NCBI RefSeq assembly: GCF_001274775.1
Contig: NZ_LGUE01000001.1
Coordinates: 62,001-126,000, forward strand
Reading direction: 5' to 3'
Length of the DNA: 64,000 bases
From: Rossellomorea marisflavi
GTDB taxonomy: Bacteria; Bacillota; Bacilli; Bacillales; Bacillaceae_B
The notes beneath the pieces are model-generated. The model was given only the letters and a program-made list of their open reading frames with translations, did no database searches and had not been told where the DNA came from. Made by a program: the position numbers and the translations under genes. This document shows positions 8,717-17,869 of this stretch, in pieces (positions within the stretch are counted from its first letter, which is position 1; every line of letters starts with the position of its first letter).

Positions 8717-8995
8717 TTGAAAGCCATTTATTCACAGCCTTTCATGCAGACAGAGCGCCGCATAGAGGAAGAGACGCAGAAAACGATCGAGACGGTCGGA
8801 TACATCCACTTGTACAATGATCGAATCGAGACCCCTTCCAATGTATTCGTCATAGGCGATGTGTTCGACGTGACCAGCAGGTCGCTATCGGCAGGCTATT
8901 GTTTCTTGTATCTCCACACCATCATCGGTGTGCGGACCTTCGTCATCAAATCTTCACCAGACCGCTTCATCTTTCACTACCGTTCATTGAAATGA
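8717..8995 (+). CDS. Small conserved-looking protein of unknown function
   Basis: A 92-residue protein not recognised. It begins at a TTG 14 nt after dat, with GGGAGA 7 nt upstream. A later ATG at 8744 has no ribosome site. The sequence is soluble and mixed alpha/beta (MKAIYSQPFMQTERRIEEE, then SSPDRFIFHYRSLK at the end) with no transmembrane segment. It ends just before a strong bidirectional terminator and is probably the last gene of the pepV-dat transcript. Coding is supported by position, ribosome site and the terminator, not by family recognition. Confidence 0.6.
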   Translation: MKAIYSQPFMQTERRIEEETQKTIETVGYIHLYNDRIETPSNVFVIGDVFDVTSRSLSAGYCFLYLHTIIGVRTFVIKSSPDRFIFHYRSLK

Positions 8996-9003
8996 GCGCA
9001 GGC

Positions 9004-9040
9004 AAAAAGGACCCTCCGTTTGCAAACGGAGGGTCCTTTC
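9004..9040 (+). terminator. Bidirectional terminator between the dat operon and cysK
   Basis: AAAAAGGACCCTCCGTTTG pairs perfectly with CAAACGGAGGGTCCTTT. T runs on both strands allow it to serve both converging transcripts. Confidence 0.9.
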
Positions 9041-9102
9041 CTTTATCCCAAAGTTGAGACTGACTGCTCATACTGCCAATGGTTTTAAATGGTCTCAGAG
9101 AA

Positions 9103-10032
9103 TCAAAAACGGAATAGATCGCTTGAAAGGTAGCGTTCTCCCGTATCGCATGCTATGCAGACAACAACCTGATCCGGGGATAGCTTCTTCGCCACTTCGA
9201 TGGCAGCGTAGCAGGCAGCGCCTGATGATGGGCCGACAAGGATCCCTTCTTCGCTGGCCATCCTCCTGGCGATATCATAAGCTTGTTCATCCTCGATCTT
9301 GTGGATTTCATTATAAATATCCGTATTCAGGATTTCCGGAACGAAGCCCGGGCTCGTGCCGACTAGTTTATGTTTCCCCGGCTTCCCTCCAGAGAGTACG
9401 GGGGATCCGGCCGGTTCCACCACGTGGATGTCGAGGTCGGGATAATAGGTCCTCAAACCTTCCCCTGTTCCCGTGATGGTACCGCCCGTTCCGGCAGTAG
9501 CTACAAATGCGGCCAGAGGCTTGCCGATTTGTTTCATGGCTTCTGCGATCTCGATGGCGGTCGATTGCCTGTGGGCATCGGGGTTGGCGTGATTCTCGAA
9601 TTGCATCGGCATGAAGCCGTTCTCGATGGACTCCGTCAGTTCCTTTGCCTTCGCGATTGCGCCAGGCATCTTCTCATCACCCGGGGTGAGAACCACTTCG
9701 GCTCCGTACGCCTTGAGAAGGTTGATCCGTTCCTGCGTCATCGTGTCAGGCATCACGAGGATTGCCCGGTACCCTCTTGCGGCTGCATTCATGGCGAGGC
9801 CGATGCCTGTGTTACCGCTCGTCGGCTCAATGATGGTGGCCCCTTCTTTCAATAGGCCTGCTTTTTCCGCCTCTGTGATCATATGGTAGGCGGCCCGGTC
9901 CTTCACGCTCTTGCTCGGATTATAGAATTCCAGTTTCACGTACACGTCCGCTCCTTCTGACGGAGCCAATCGATTTAGTTTCACAAGGGGGGTATCCCCG
10001 ATCAAATCAGCGATGTTTTGCACAACTTTCAT
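9103..10032 (-). CDS. cysK: Cysteine synthase A (O-acetylserine thiol-lyase; YtkP-like)
   Basis: A 309-residue PLP enzyme that makes cysteine from O-acetylserine and sulfide. The PLP lysine is in NPSKSVKDRAA (about residues 37-47). The substrate loop EPTSGNTGIGLA follows at about 65-76, and the phosphate-binding GTGGTITG lies near 177-184. In the annotated frame an upstream ATG at 10041 abuts the AAAGG site with no spacing, so the ATG at 10032 (MKVVQN), 9 nt from it, is the better start. B. subtilis ytkP is a cysK paralogue in this region, so this may be the accessory rather than the main enzyme. Confidence 0.92.
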   Translation of the reverse strand: MKVVQNIADLIGDTPLVKLNRLAPSEGADVYVKLEFYNPSKSVKDRAAYHMITEAEKAGLLKEGATIIEPTSGNTGIGLAMNAAARGYRAILVMPDTMTQERINLLKAYGAEVVLTPGDEKMPGAIAKAKELTESIENGFMPMQFENHANPDAHRQSTAIEIAEAMKQIGKPLAAFVATAGTGGTITGTGEGLRTYYPDLDIHVVEPAGSPVLSGGKPGKHKLVGTSPGFVPEILNTDIYNEIHKIEDEQAYDIARRMASEEGILVGPSSGAACYAAIEVAKKLSPDQVVVCIACDTGERYLSSDLFRF

Positions 10033-10205
10033 GATGAACATCCTTTCTGTCTTGTCTTATCGTTACTTTCTATCCTACTCAATCCTATAAATTCTATCAA
10101 ATAAATCAGCTTTGCGGGTCATTTCCCAAGTATTTCCCTCTGTACTGGTTCTCTAGGTTCTCACATTTTGCTATGATGGATATACATCAAGAAAGGACGG
10201 ATGAT

Positions 10206-10790
10206 ATGCGACAGCCCCATTATTTCTTTGCCCTCTCCATCCCGGAAGAAGAAAAGCTCCGTTTGGCGGATCAGGCAGACGCGTTTCCATTCAAAAAGCC
10301 GGTCCACCATCAGGACTTCCATTTGACACTGGCGTTCCTGGGGGGTTCCGGAGCCGATGCCCTCGACCTCGCCAAGTCCAAGGTGCGGGAAGTGGCAATG
10401 GAGCATGACCCCTTCACATTGACCTTCAGTGGATTTGACTTCTTCGGTCGCCCGGAAGCACCGCGGATCTTCTGGATGGGGGTTGAACCCTCTGAAGGGC
10501 TCAACCGACTGAGGGCGGCGATTTATGATGCCTGCCTGGATGCAGGATTCGAGTTGGATCCACGCCCGTTTGCTCCCCACATCACCGTGGCGCGCAAATG
10601 GGGGGGAGAGTATGCGTTCAATGAGCGTTCTCCAGAAATCGAACCACTTCCTATCGAATTCCCCGTAGAACACGTTGTCCTGTACCGGACACGACTGGAA
10701 CACATCCCAAAATACGAGCCGGTGGCGACGTTCCCATTGAAAGGGATGACATCGGAAGAAAGAGGAGAACCTCATGGCACAGCTCATTAA
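10206..10790 (+). CDS. thpR: RNA 2',3'-cyclic phosphodiesterase (2H family, YtlP)
   Basis: A 194-residue two-histidine (2H) phosphoesterase. The HxTx motifs are HLTL (about residue 38) and HITV (about 127), which form the active site for opening 2',3'-cyclic phosphate ends on RNA. The family was once called 2'-5' RNA ligase. The ATG at 10206 has AAAGGA 9 nt upstream and fits the usual MRxHYFFAL start better than an earlier ATG at 10173. It overlaps ytlQ by 17 nt and is first in the thpR-ytlQ-ytlR-amyX series. Confidence 0.9.
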   Translation: MRQPHYFFALSIPEEEKLRLADQADAFPFKKPVHHQDFHLTLAFLGGSGADALDLAKSKVREVAMEHDPFTLTFSGFDFFGRPEAPRIFWMGVEPSEGLNRLRAAIYDACLDAGFELDPRPFAPHITVARKWGGEYAFNERSPEIEPLPIEFPVEHVVLYRTRLEHIPKYEPVATFPLKGMTSEERGEPHGTAH

Positions 10791-11727
10791 ACTGCAGGAC
10801 TACATTTCCAGATATGAAATGGATCTTTACCGCTATCCTACCCAATTTGTCAGGCTGAAAAAACAGCAGTGGGAAAAAATGAAGGATCACTGGGAAAATG
10901 GCGACACCCATGAGGAAGCCCTTAGTGCGATGGAGGAGAAGGAAACCGTAAAAGATCGATTGTTCTCCTTTTTTAAGAGAAGGGGGGATCAAGAAGAGAT
11001 CGAGGATTTGACCATGTATGCAGAAAGTGATGATGAAGAGGAGTTCGCCATCGATGCTGAAAGGGTGGAGGCTTCAACCGAGGATGAGTTGAAGCAGGTG
11101 TTTCTCGAGAATATCATGGATTTTCAGCTGAAATGGGCGAGTTCGACCATTTCACAACGTTCGTATGTGGATAACAGCTATTACTATGATGAACGGTTGA
11201 AGTATCTTCTTCAGCGGTTTCCGGATAATATATTGGTGCTCTATCATCCGATTCTCAAGATCAAAAAAGCCCCTGTCGAATTTGAAACGATCCTCATCAC
11301 CCCGACGGCCGTCTGGTGCCTGACCTTCCTGGAGTTCGAGGAGGGCACCGCGTATATCGGAGGGAAGGAACATTTTTGGCTGAAGAAGTGGGGACGGGAA
11401 GAAGAGAAAGTGCTGAATCCCCTGATCACCCTGCAACGAATGGAAACGATCATCGATCAGATCCTGCGCTTTGCCGGTGTGGACCTTCCTATACATAAAG
11501 GTGTCATCTGCAGAAACGGGTACATCGATTATCCCCAGGCTCCCCACCATGTGCATCTTTTGGACAAACGGAAGCATGAAGGTTGGTTCGAGTCCCTCCG
11601 GTCTATATCGTCCCCTATCAAGGGCGTCCAGCTCAAGGCTGCCCAGGCCATTCTGGACTATGGACATACCACTTCCTTCAAACGGATCGGCATGGATGAA
11701 GACCGGTTCGTCGGGGAAGAGCCGTGA
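10774..11727 (+). CDS. ytlQ: NERD-like conserved protein YtlQ
   Basis: A 317-residue cytosolic protein corresponding by order to B. subtilis YtlQ, between ytlP and ytlR. The N-terminal 110 residues are highly charged and coiled-coil-like (EEKETVKDRLFSFFKRRGDQ). The C-terminal 200 residues have the look of a nuclease-related (NERD-like) fold, with FETILITPTAVWCLTFLEFE near residue 175. The start overlaps the end of thpR and the stop overlaps the ytlR start (GTGA), so translation is coupled. No experimental role is known to me, and the NERD assignment is tentative. Confidence 0.8.
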   Translation: MAQLIKLQDYISRYEMDLYRYPTQFVRLKKQQWEKMKDHWENGDTHEEALSAMEEKETVKDRLFSFFKRRGDQEEIEDLTMYAESDDEEEFAIDAERVEASTEDELKQVFLENIMDFQLKWASSTISQRSYVDNSYYYDERLKYLLQRFPDNILVLYHPILKIKKAPVEFETILITPTAVWCLTFLEFEEGTAYIGGKEHFWLKKWGREEEKVLNPLITLQRMETIIDQILRFAGVDLPIHKGVICRNGYIDYPQAPHHVHLLDKRKHEGWFESLRSISSPIKGVQLKAAQAILDYGHTTSFKRIGMDEDRFVGEEP

Positions 11728-12659
11728 AGACCTTCTACCTTGTCAATCCCGCAGCCAAAAATCGAGGGAGTACAGAAGCCTGGGAACGATTCCGCGTGGA
11801 GGAAGGGATCATCCATGAGTCCTTCGTCACCCGGCATCCGTCTGAAGTGAAGAGGGTGGTCCGGGATCTAGTGGAGAGGCATCCCGGTGAGACCCTGCTC
11901 CTTGTCGGGGTGGGAGGTGACGGGACGATGAAATCCATCATCAGCGCGTCGATTGGTTTCCCCCAGGTGCTCATCGGGTATATTCCTTCAGGAAGCGGGA
12001 ATGATTTTGCAAGGGGGTACAATTGGCCGCGGAAGCCACGTGAGGCTGAAAACCGGATAAAATCCGGATCGGGTCACGCCTCCTTGATGGATGCAGGTGA
12101 ATTTCAACTCCCTGCGGAGCCGAATGGGCACTTTGTGAATAATATAGGAATAGGATTCGATGCCCGGGTAGCGGGACGTGCCAATCATTCCCCATGGAAG
12201 AAACGGCTTAACCGGATTTCCCTCGGGAAGCTCATCTATCCCATCATTCTGGTGAGGGAAGCCCTTACGTTCCAGCCCTTCTCCCTGCAGGTCCGGAGAG
12301 ATGGAGAAGAAAGTATGTACGATAAGGTCTGGTTCATGACAGTATCCAACCATCCGTATTTCGGAGGCGGCATGAAGATCGCCCCCGATGCCCATCCGGA
12401 TGATGGCATGTTGGATGTGACCGTCGTGGCCGGACTCGGCCGCCTTAAGCTCATTGCGGTCTTTCTTTCTGTATTTGTGGGAAAACATACGATATTTAAA
12501 GAAGTTCATACATTCCGCACGCGGGAAATGATCGTGGAGGCGGATGGGGATCCCGAAATCCATGCTGATGGAGAATCGTGCGGGACGCTTGCTATGAATG
12601 GACGCATGAGCATCAGGGTGCTTCCGTCCAGTTGGAAAATGATGAATGGAAGAGGGTGA
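11724..12659 (+). CDS. ytlR: Diacylglycerol/lipid kinase-family protein YtlR
   Basis: A 311-residue member of the DagK/YegS lipid kinase superfamily, which phosphorylates lipid hydroxyl groups with ATP. It opens with FYLVNPAAKNRGS, a family hallmark. The nucleotide-binding GVGGDGTMKSII lies near residues 54-65, and GYIPSGSGNDFARG near 80-93. The C-terminal NHPYFGGGMKIAPDA and DGMLDV blocks complete the catalytic domain. A GTG start overlaps the ytlQ stop codon as GTGA. The lipid substrate is unknown; DgkB is the main undecaprenol/diacylglycerol enzyme in Bacillus, so this is a paralogue. Confidence 0.9.
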   Translation: MKTFYLVNPAAKNRGSTEAWERFRVEEGIIHESFVTRHPSEVKRVVRDLVERHPGETLLLVGVGGDGTMKSIISASIGFPQVLIGYIPSGSGNDFARGYNWPRKPREAENRIKSGSGHASLMDAGEFQLPAEPNGHFVNNIGIGFDARVAGRANHSPWKKRLNRISLGKLIYPIILVREALTFQPFSLQVRRDGEESMYDKVWFMTVSNHPYFGGGMKIAPDAHPDDGMLDVTVVAGLGRLKLIAVFLSVFVGKHTIFKEVHTFRTREMIVEADGDPEIHADGESCGTLAMNGRMSIRVLPSSWKMMNGRG

Positions 12660-12663
12660 GCAG

Positions 12664-14820
12664 GTGTTCAATATCAGTCGTCATTATGAAGCATTTATGG
12701 ATACATTCACGACCGTCACGATCATTATTCCCCATGATCGAGTCGGGGGTGAGGAGGATTTTCATATCGTGAAGGGAGACATAATGATCCCCCTGGAGAT
12801 AAAGGAAGAAATCCAGCTTGAGCACGCAAGGAAAATCGTGACCTCACTTCCGGAAGAGCTCGATCTTGAAGAGGCCTGCGAAGTGGTCGATGCGAACGGG
12901 ATCAAGACCGACCTCCAAGTCGGGGCCGTCATCAGGACGGATGCCTTCGATGAGCGCTACTACTATGATGGCGAAGACCTCGGCGTACGGAAAGTGGAAG
13001 GGGGCTTCCGGTTCAAACTGTGGGCACCTACTTCGTCGGCGGTCAGACTCAAGCTGATGTCGACAAACGGTGAGGAAACGGAACGCGACATGACGCGAGG
13101 AGAAAAAGGGGTATGGACCCTGGACATCCAGGAAGAAGTGGAAGGGTTCTGTTATTCCTATCTCACCTGCATCAATCTCGTCTGGAATGAAGCCCTCGAT
13201 CCCTATGCCGTAGCGGTTTCGTTCAATAGCCTCTGGGGTGTGGTCGCGACAGAACTCGGACCTCCTTGTACATCCCTTCCGCCTGTTTCCTCACCCGTCG
13301 ATGCCATCATTTATGAGCTCCATGTACGGGACTTTTCCGCAGGGAAAGAAGGCGGCATGAACGCTAGGGGGCGCTATGGTGCCTTTTCCGAGCGCGGGAC
13401 GAAGACGCCGGCTGGATACTCAAGCGGAGTCGACTATCTCAAGGAGCTCGGGATCACGCATGTGGAGCTTCTGCCTGTCAATGACTTCGGGGGCGTGCCG
13501 GATGATCCATCCGAGGAAGAATACAATTGGGGTTACAACCCATTATTTTTCAACGTCCCGGAGGGCAGCTACAGCTCGGATCCCGGTGAGCCCCTCGTCA
13601 GGATAAGGGAATTGAAAGACGTGGTGAACAGTCTTCATGATGAAGGGATCAGGGTCATCATGGATGTCGTCTACAACCATGTGTTCATAAGGGAGGAGTC
13701 ACCGTTTGAAAAAATCGTGCCGGGTTACTTTTTCCGACATGGTGAAAACGGGTTGCCTTCCAACGGGACCGGTGTAGGGAATGATTTTGCCTCGGAGCGG
13801 CTCATGGCGAGGAAGTTCATTAAGGACTCGATTCGGTTCTGGATCAAGGAATACGGGTTCGATGGCTTCCGGTTCGATCTTATGGGAATCCTTGACGTGA
13901 CGACGATGAATGAGGTGTCGGATATCACGCGGGAATCGGGTCTCATCGTCATCGGGGAAGGGTGGGACTTGAACACCCCCATTCCACAGGAAGAAAAGGC
14001 GAACCTACGCAATGCACGGTTGCTCCCGAACGTGGGACAGTTCAATGATTGGTTCAGGGATACCGTCAAGGGGAGCACCTTCAATCTTCACGATAAAGGG
14101 TTCATCCTTGGACATAGCGGACTTGAAAAACAGGTGGCTCAGGTCCTTTCAGGAAGCGTCGGCATCCAGAGCCGGGACCAGGGAATCTTCGATGGCCCCA
14201 TCCAATCCGTCAACTATATCGAATCCCATGATAATCACACCCTCTGGGATAAGATGAAGGCCTGCATGCATGAGAGCGAGGAGCAGCTGTTCAAGCGGCA
14301 GTCTCTCGGCACCGCGATGGTCCTTCTATCGCAGGGAATCCCGTTCATTCACGCCGGTCAGGAGTTTTACCGGACAAAAGGGGGGCACGAAAACAGCTAC
14401 AATGCCCCGGTCCGGATCAATCAGCTTGACTGGACGAGAAGGGAAGACCATGACAAATCCATTGGGTATGTACGTGGTTTGATCGCTATACGGAAAGCCC
14501 ACGGTGCCTTCAGGTTTCAGGAAGCACAACTGATCAGGCAGCATGTGAGCGTCGTCACCGCTGAAAGCCAATCTGTGGTCATCCGCTACTCGGAAGTAGG
14601 GGATTACGGTCCCTGGAGTGACATGATCCTTGCCTTCAACGGCGGGACGGAATCAGCCGCTTTTGCACTTGGAGATGGTGGGGAATGGCTCTGCCTGGCA
14701 GAGGGGGACCGTGCGGATGCCAAGGGTCTATACACAATAGAAGGTGGTCGATTGGAGGTCGCCCCAATGACTGTCTCCGTCGCAGCGATGCAGTCGATTT
14801 CAGGTGTGCTTGACGAATAA
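12664..14820 (+). CDS. amyX: Type I pullulanase AmyX
   Basis: A 718-residue GH13 debranching enzyme that hydrolyses alpha-1,6 links in pullulan and branched glucans. The type I signature YNWGYNP lies near residue 283. GFRFDLMG (nucleophile Asp) lies near 400, VIGEGWD (acid/base Glu) near 425, and ESHDNHTLWD near 520. A CBM48-like domain precedes the barrel (RFKLWAPTSSAVRLK, about 113-127). No signal peptide is present, so it is intracellular. I chose the GTG at 12664 because its reading (MFNISRHYEAFMD) aligns with AmyX starts and has GAGGGTGA upstream. It lies 4 nt after ytlR in the same operon. Confidence 0.93.
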   Translation: MFNISRHYEAFMDTFTTVTIIIPHDRVGGEEDFHIVKGDIMIPLEIKEEIQLEHARKIVTSLPEELDLEEACEVVDANGIKTDLQVGAVIRTDAFDERYYYDGEDLGVRKVEGGFRFKLWAPTSSAVRLKLMSTNGEETERDMTRGEKGVWTLDIQEEVEGFCYSYLTCINLVWNEALDPYAVAVSFNSLWGVVATELGPPCTSLPPVSSPVDAIIYELHVRDFSAGKEGGMNARGRYGAFSERGTKTPAGYSSGVDYLKELGITHVELLPVNDFGGVPDDPSEEEYNWGYNPLFFNVPEGSYSSDPGEPLVRIRELKDVVNSLHDEGIRVIMDVVYNHVFIREESPFEKIVPGYFFRHGENGLPSNGTGVGNDFASERLMARKFIKDSIRFWIKEYGFDGFRFDLMGILDVTTMNEVSDITRESGLIVIGEGWDLNTPIPQEEKANLRNARLLPNVGQFNDWFRDTVKGSTFNLHDKGFILGHSGLEKQVAQVLSGSVGIQSRDQGIFDGPIQSVNYIESHDNHTLWDKMKACMHESEEQLFKRQSLGTAMVLLSQGIPFIHAGQEFYRTKGGHENSYNAPVRINQLDWTRREDHDKSIGYVRGLIAIRKAHGAFRFQEAQLIRQHVSVVTAESQSVVIRYSEVGDYGPWSDMILAFNGGTESAAFALGDGGEWLCLAEGDRADAKGLYTIEGGRLEVAPMTVSVAAMQSISGVLDE

Positions 14821-14845
14821 GGAATATGACGATAAAATTGAACAT

Positions 14846-14890
14846 AGATGGCTATTGATCTTATTGCCCAATAGCTATCTTTTTTATTTT
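14846..14890 (+). terminator. Terminator after amyX
   Basis: AGATGGCTATTG pairs with CAATAGCTATCT across an 11-nt loop, followed by a T-rich run. Confidence 0.88.
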
Positions 14891-14952
14891 ACTTGAGATG
14901 AAATGTGAACAATCATATAAACATGACAAAGGACCAATAGAAGGTGAATAGA

Positions 14953-15726
14953 TTGGAACACTTATTTGACCAAGATTGGGAAATCGTCCCTGCGGGCGGT
15001 GCCACGGGGGAAGCCTTCTTTGCCCAATACCAGGAACAGAGGCTATTCCTCAAGCGGAATTCATCGCCGTTTTTGGCGGTATTATCCGCAGAAGGCATCA
15101 CGCCGAAGCTTGTCTGGACGAAACGTCTGGAAAACGGGGATGTCATCACGGCTCAGCACTGGTTGAATGGCAGAGAACTGAAACCCGCAGAAATGAAGGA
15201 AGACAGGGTTGCCCGTCTGCTGAAAAAAATCCATACATCGAAACCACTCTTGACGATGCTTGAGCGCCTCGGCACAGAGCCTTTTCAGCCTGATCATATG
15301 TTGACGGAACTTGAGACCAGTCTTGAATTCGACCTTCTAACATTGCCCGATGTCAAGAAAGCGATGCGTTTCCTTCAGGATGGCCTGGATGAGGTACGTC
15401 AGAGCGAATATGTCGTCTGTCACGGAGATGTCAATCATAATAACTGGCTCCTTTCCGAACAGAATCAGCTATACCTCATTGATTGGGACGGCGCCATGAT
15501 CGCGGATCCCGCCTTTGATGTCGGCCTGCTCCTCTATTGGTATATCCCTGAAGATCAATGGGAGGACTGGCTCCTTCAATACGGAACGGAACTGACAGAT
15601 AGTCTGAAGCTCCGCATGAAATGGTATGTGGTCGCCCAGACGATCCTCTTCATGCAGTGGCATAAAGCCAAAGGCCGCTTTCATGAAATGAACCACTGGA
15701 TCGAGTATCTGCACAAAATCATCTGA
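14953..15726 (+). CDS. ytmP: Aminoglycoside/choline kinase-like phosphotransferase YtmP
   Basis: A 257-residue APH/ChoK-family protein (protein-kinase-like fold). The catalytic-loop motif CHGDVNHNNWLLS lies near residue 156, and the metal-binding YLIDWDGAMIADPAFDVG follows near 174. The N-lobe is short, with PAGGATGEAFFA as the glycine loop. The substrate is unknown. A TTG at 14953 (MEHLFDQDWE) has AGAAGGTGA at good spacing; a GTG at 14944 in the same frame is possible. Its stop codon directly abuts the stop codon of convergent ytzH, and no terminator separates them. Confidence 0.85.
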   Translation: MEHLFDQDWEIVPAGGATGEAFFAQYQEQRLFLKRNSSPFLAVLSAEGITPKLVWTKRLENGDVITAQHWLNGRELKPAEMKEDRVARLLKKIHTSKPLLTMLERLGTEPFQPDHMLTELETSLEFDLLTLPDVKKAMRFLQDGLDEVRQSEYVVCHGDVNHNNWLLSEQNQLYLIDWDGAMIADPAFDVGLLLYWYIPEDQWEDWLLQYGTELTDSLKLRMKWYVVAQTILFMQWHKAKGRFHEMNHWIEYLHKII

Positions 15727-16005
15727 TCATGAATAGTTGTTCATGTCCGACACCCACTGGGACAGGTTATCTTTGTTTGTGGTGATGTGATCGGATAGAT
15801 CCGAAGAGGAGATGCCGCTTTGACTGTACCGATAGATCTCTTCGAGTACGGGTTTGACGTTCTCGTGGATGTCTGCGTTGACCATGAGGGACTTGACCAG
15901 TCTCTCGAGCTGTTCGCATTCGGATACGGAGCCGCAGCAGTCCGTTTGATGATTACTGAGGATATCGGATAATAATTGCATTTGATTTTGAGCGTTGAGA
16001 GGCAT
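15727..16005 (-). CDS. ytzH: YtzH-like protein
   Basis: A 92-residue protein matching B. subtilis YtzH in size and place (between ytmP and trmB). It begins MPLNAQNQMQLLSDILSNHQ and contains a Cys-Cys pair (TDCCGSVSECEQ) near residue 22. It is acidic, helical and has no membrane segment. The start has GAAAGGGTGG 7 nt upstream; a much longer open frame upstream to 16371 is unlikely to be translated. Function unknown. The gene appears to lie antisense to readthrough from ytmP. Confidence 0.85.
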   Translation of the reverse strand: MPLNAQNQMQLLSDILSNHQTDCCGSVSECEQLERLVKSLMVNADIHENVKPVLEEIYRYSQSGISSSDLSDHITTNKDNLSQWVSDMNNYS

Positions 16006-16044
16006 GAAAGCCACCCTTTCTTTTGGGATTGAATTCAGATAGAG

Positions 16045-16080
16045 AAGGAATTCACTGATAGTGTGTGGATTCCTTTTTTT
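16045..16080 (+). terminator. Plus-strand terminator upstream of trmB
   Basis: GGAATTCAC (16047-16055) pairs with GTGGATTCC (16065-16073), flanked by AA/TT and followed by TTTTTTT. It is oriented to stop plus-strand transcription, most likely from ytmP after it has passed through ytzH. Confidence 0.8.
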
Positions 16081-16218
16081 ATTATGCGTGGCTTCAATGG
16101 ATTTCATCTTGCACAACCATGGTGGTCGTGGTATGTTTTTGTTCGAATGACGTGCCCGTGGACAAGCAGGAAGCTTGCGGGATCGGGTGCGTGAAAAATG
16201 GAAAAAAGAGGTGTCTAC

Positions 16219-16863
16219 ATGCGTGTGCGTTACAAACCATGGGCAGCTGAAAAGCTCAGTGAACATTCCGGCATAGTAGTGGCGGAGCCCGATCAACTGA
16301 AAGGGAAATGGAATGAGTTCTTTGGGAACGACAACCCCATCCATATAGAGGTAGGAACAGGCAAAGGTCAATTCGTCACCGGTATGGGGAAACAGAACCC
16401 TGAGATCAACTATATCGGGATCGAACTCTACGAGAGTGTCCTCGTCACGGCCCTCGACCGGATCCTTGAGGAAAACGTGAGCAATGTGAAGCTATTGAAT
16501 GTCGATGCAAGGGATTTGAAGGAATTCTTCGATGATGGTGAGGTAGGACGGGTGTATCTGAACTTCTCGGATCCTTGGCCGAAAGCCCGCCACGAGAAGC
16601 GCCGACTTACGTATGAACATTTCCTCAAGCTTTATGAGGATATCCTGGTGGAAAACGGCGAAATTCATTTCAAGACCGATAATCAAGGGTTGTTCGAGTA
16701 CTCGTTGAAGAGCTTTTCCTGGTACGGACTCCGTCTGAATTACTTGAGCCTCGATCTCCATAACAGCGGGATGGAAGGCAATATCATGACGGAATACGAA
16801 GAAAAGTTCTCTTCTAAAGGGGACCGGATCTACCGGGTGGAAGCTCAATTCCAACATTCGTGA
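16219..16863 (+). CDS. trmB: tRNA (guanine-N7-)-methyltransferase
   Basis: A 214-residue SAM-dependent enzyme that methylates N7 of G46 in tRNA. The SAM-binding [15 protein letters not shown] lies near residues 43-57, [11 protein letters not shown] near 65, and the diagnostic [18 protein letters not shown] near 117-134. The C-terminal HFKTDN and [11 protein letters not shown] blocks are the expected substrate contacts. Length is normal (213). The ATG at 16219 (MRVRYKPWA) has GAGGTG 8 nt upstream and matches the family start; an in-frame ATG at 16198 would add seven unrelated residues. Confidence 0.96.
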   Translation: MRVRYKPWAAEKLSEHSGIVVAEPDQLKGKWNEFFGNDNPIHIEVGTGKGQFVTGMGKQNPEINYIGIELYESVLVTALDRILEENVSNVKLLNVDARDLKEFFDDGEVGRVYLNFSDPWPKARHEKRRLTYEHFLKLYEDILVENGEIHFKTDNQGLFEYSLKSFSWYGLRLNYLSLDLHNSGMEGNIMTEYEEKFSSKGDRIYRVEAQFQHS

Positions 16864-16868
16864 TCAGA

Positions 16869-16910
16869 AGGCTGCAGTCTGCCGTTTACCGGCTTCTGCA
16901 GTCTTTTTTT
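16869..16910 (+). terminator. Terminator after trmB
   Basis: GGCTGCAG pairs with CTGCAGTC outside an inner GCCG/CGGC helix, and a run of seven T residues follows. Confidence 0.85.
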
Positions 16911-16978
16911 ACTGTCTGCCGGATTCGCGCGGCCTACTTATGCTACACTTATGGGGAACAATAAGGGAGGAATGAGAG

Positions 16979-17821
16979 ATGGAAAAACGGATGATTGGTG
17001 ATACAACGTTTCACTGGCTGAACGGCGGAGTGACCTTCATGGATGGGGGAGCCATGTTCGGGGTCGTGCCGAAACCGCTTTGGTCCAAGAAGTATGATGT
17101 GAATGAACGGAATCAGATCGAGCTGAGGACGGATCCGATCTTTTTCCGTTGGAACGGCAAGAACGTATTGATCGAGTCGGGCATCGGAAAAGGCAAGTTG
17201 ACAGACAAACAAAAGCGGAATTATGGGGTGGAAGAAGAATCTGCACTGGAGTCCGATCTTCAGGCGCTTGGGGTATCGCCGGAAGAGATCGATGTGATCC
17301 TGATGACGCATATGCATTTTGACCATGCGTGCGGCTTGACGAAACGAGAGGGAGAAGATTATCGTCCGACATTCCCGAACGCTGTCATCCATACATCACA
17401 GGTGGAATGGGATGAGATGAGGAATCCCAATATCCGTTCAAAGAATACATATTGGAAAGAAAACTGGGAGGCTGTTGAGCATCAGGTGGTGCCGTTTGAT
17501 GGGCAGAAGGAAATCCTGCCCGGCATTACGATGATCCATACCGGTGGTCACAGTGACGGCCATTCCATCATCCTATTGGAAACAGGTGGCGAAACGCTGA
17601 TTCACATGGCCGACCTCATGCCGACGCACGCCCATAAAAATCCATTATGGGTGCTCGCGTATGACGACTATCCGATGACGTCGATCGGAGCCAAGGAAAA
17701 ATGGATCTCTCAGGCAATCGAAGGGGGATACTGGTTCCTCTTTTATCATGATGCCGTATATCGTGCCCTGAAATGGGATGAAGCTGGAAAAGTATTGGAC
17801 TCGGTTGAACGCAGTAGGTGA
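16979..17821 (+). CDS. ytnP: Metallo-beta-lactamase-fold lactonase YtnP
   Basis: A 280-residue metallo-beta-lactamase-fold hydrolase. The di-zinc motif [10 protein letters not shown] lies near residues 105-114, a further His in GGHSDGHS near 186, and [10 protein letters not shown] near 205. B. subtilis YtnP is described as a quorum-quenching lactonase acting on acyl-homoserine lactones and interfering with Streptomyces signalling. That substrate range is known for the homologue and inferred here. It has a clear AGGGAGG site and is monocistronic, flanked by terminators. Confidence 0.9.
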   Translation: MEKRMIGDTTFHWLNGGVTFMDGGAMFGVVPKPLWSKKYDVNERNQIELRTDPIFFRWNGKNVLIESGIGKGKLTDKQKRNYGVEEESALESDLQALGVSPEEIDVILMTHMHFDHACGLTKREGEDYRPTFPNAVIHTSQVEWDEMRNPNIRSKNTYWKENWEAVEHQVVPFDGQKEILPGITMIHTGGHSDGHSIILLETGGETLIHMADLMPTHAHKNPLWVLAYDDYPMTSIGAKEKWISQAIEGGYWFLFYHDAVYRALKWDEAGKVLDSVERSR

Positions 17822-17833
17822 TGAAATGGGAAA

Positions 17834-17867
17834 GATCCAAAGCCGGATGGCTTTGGATCTTCTTTTT
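17834..17867 (+). terminator. Terminator after ytnP
   Basis: GATCCAAAGCC, loop GGAT, GGCTTTGGATC forms a perfect 11-bp stem followed by TTCTTTTT, ending just before the convergent ytzB stop. Confidence 0.9.
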
Positions 17868-17869
17868 GG

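Noticed and set aside
15727-16371. Longer 214-residue version of ytzH
   Set aside because: The 92-residue form has a good ribosome site and matches YtzH. The N-terminal extension overlaps trmB and a terminator and is not protein-like.
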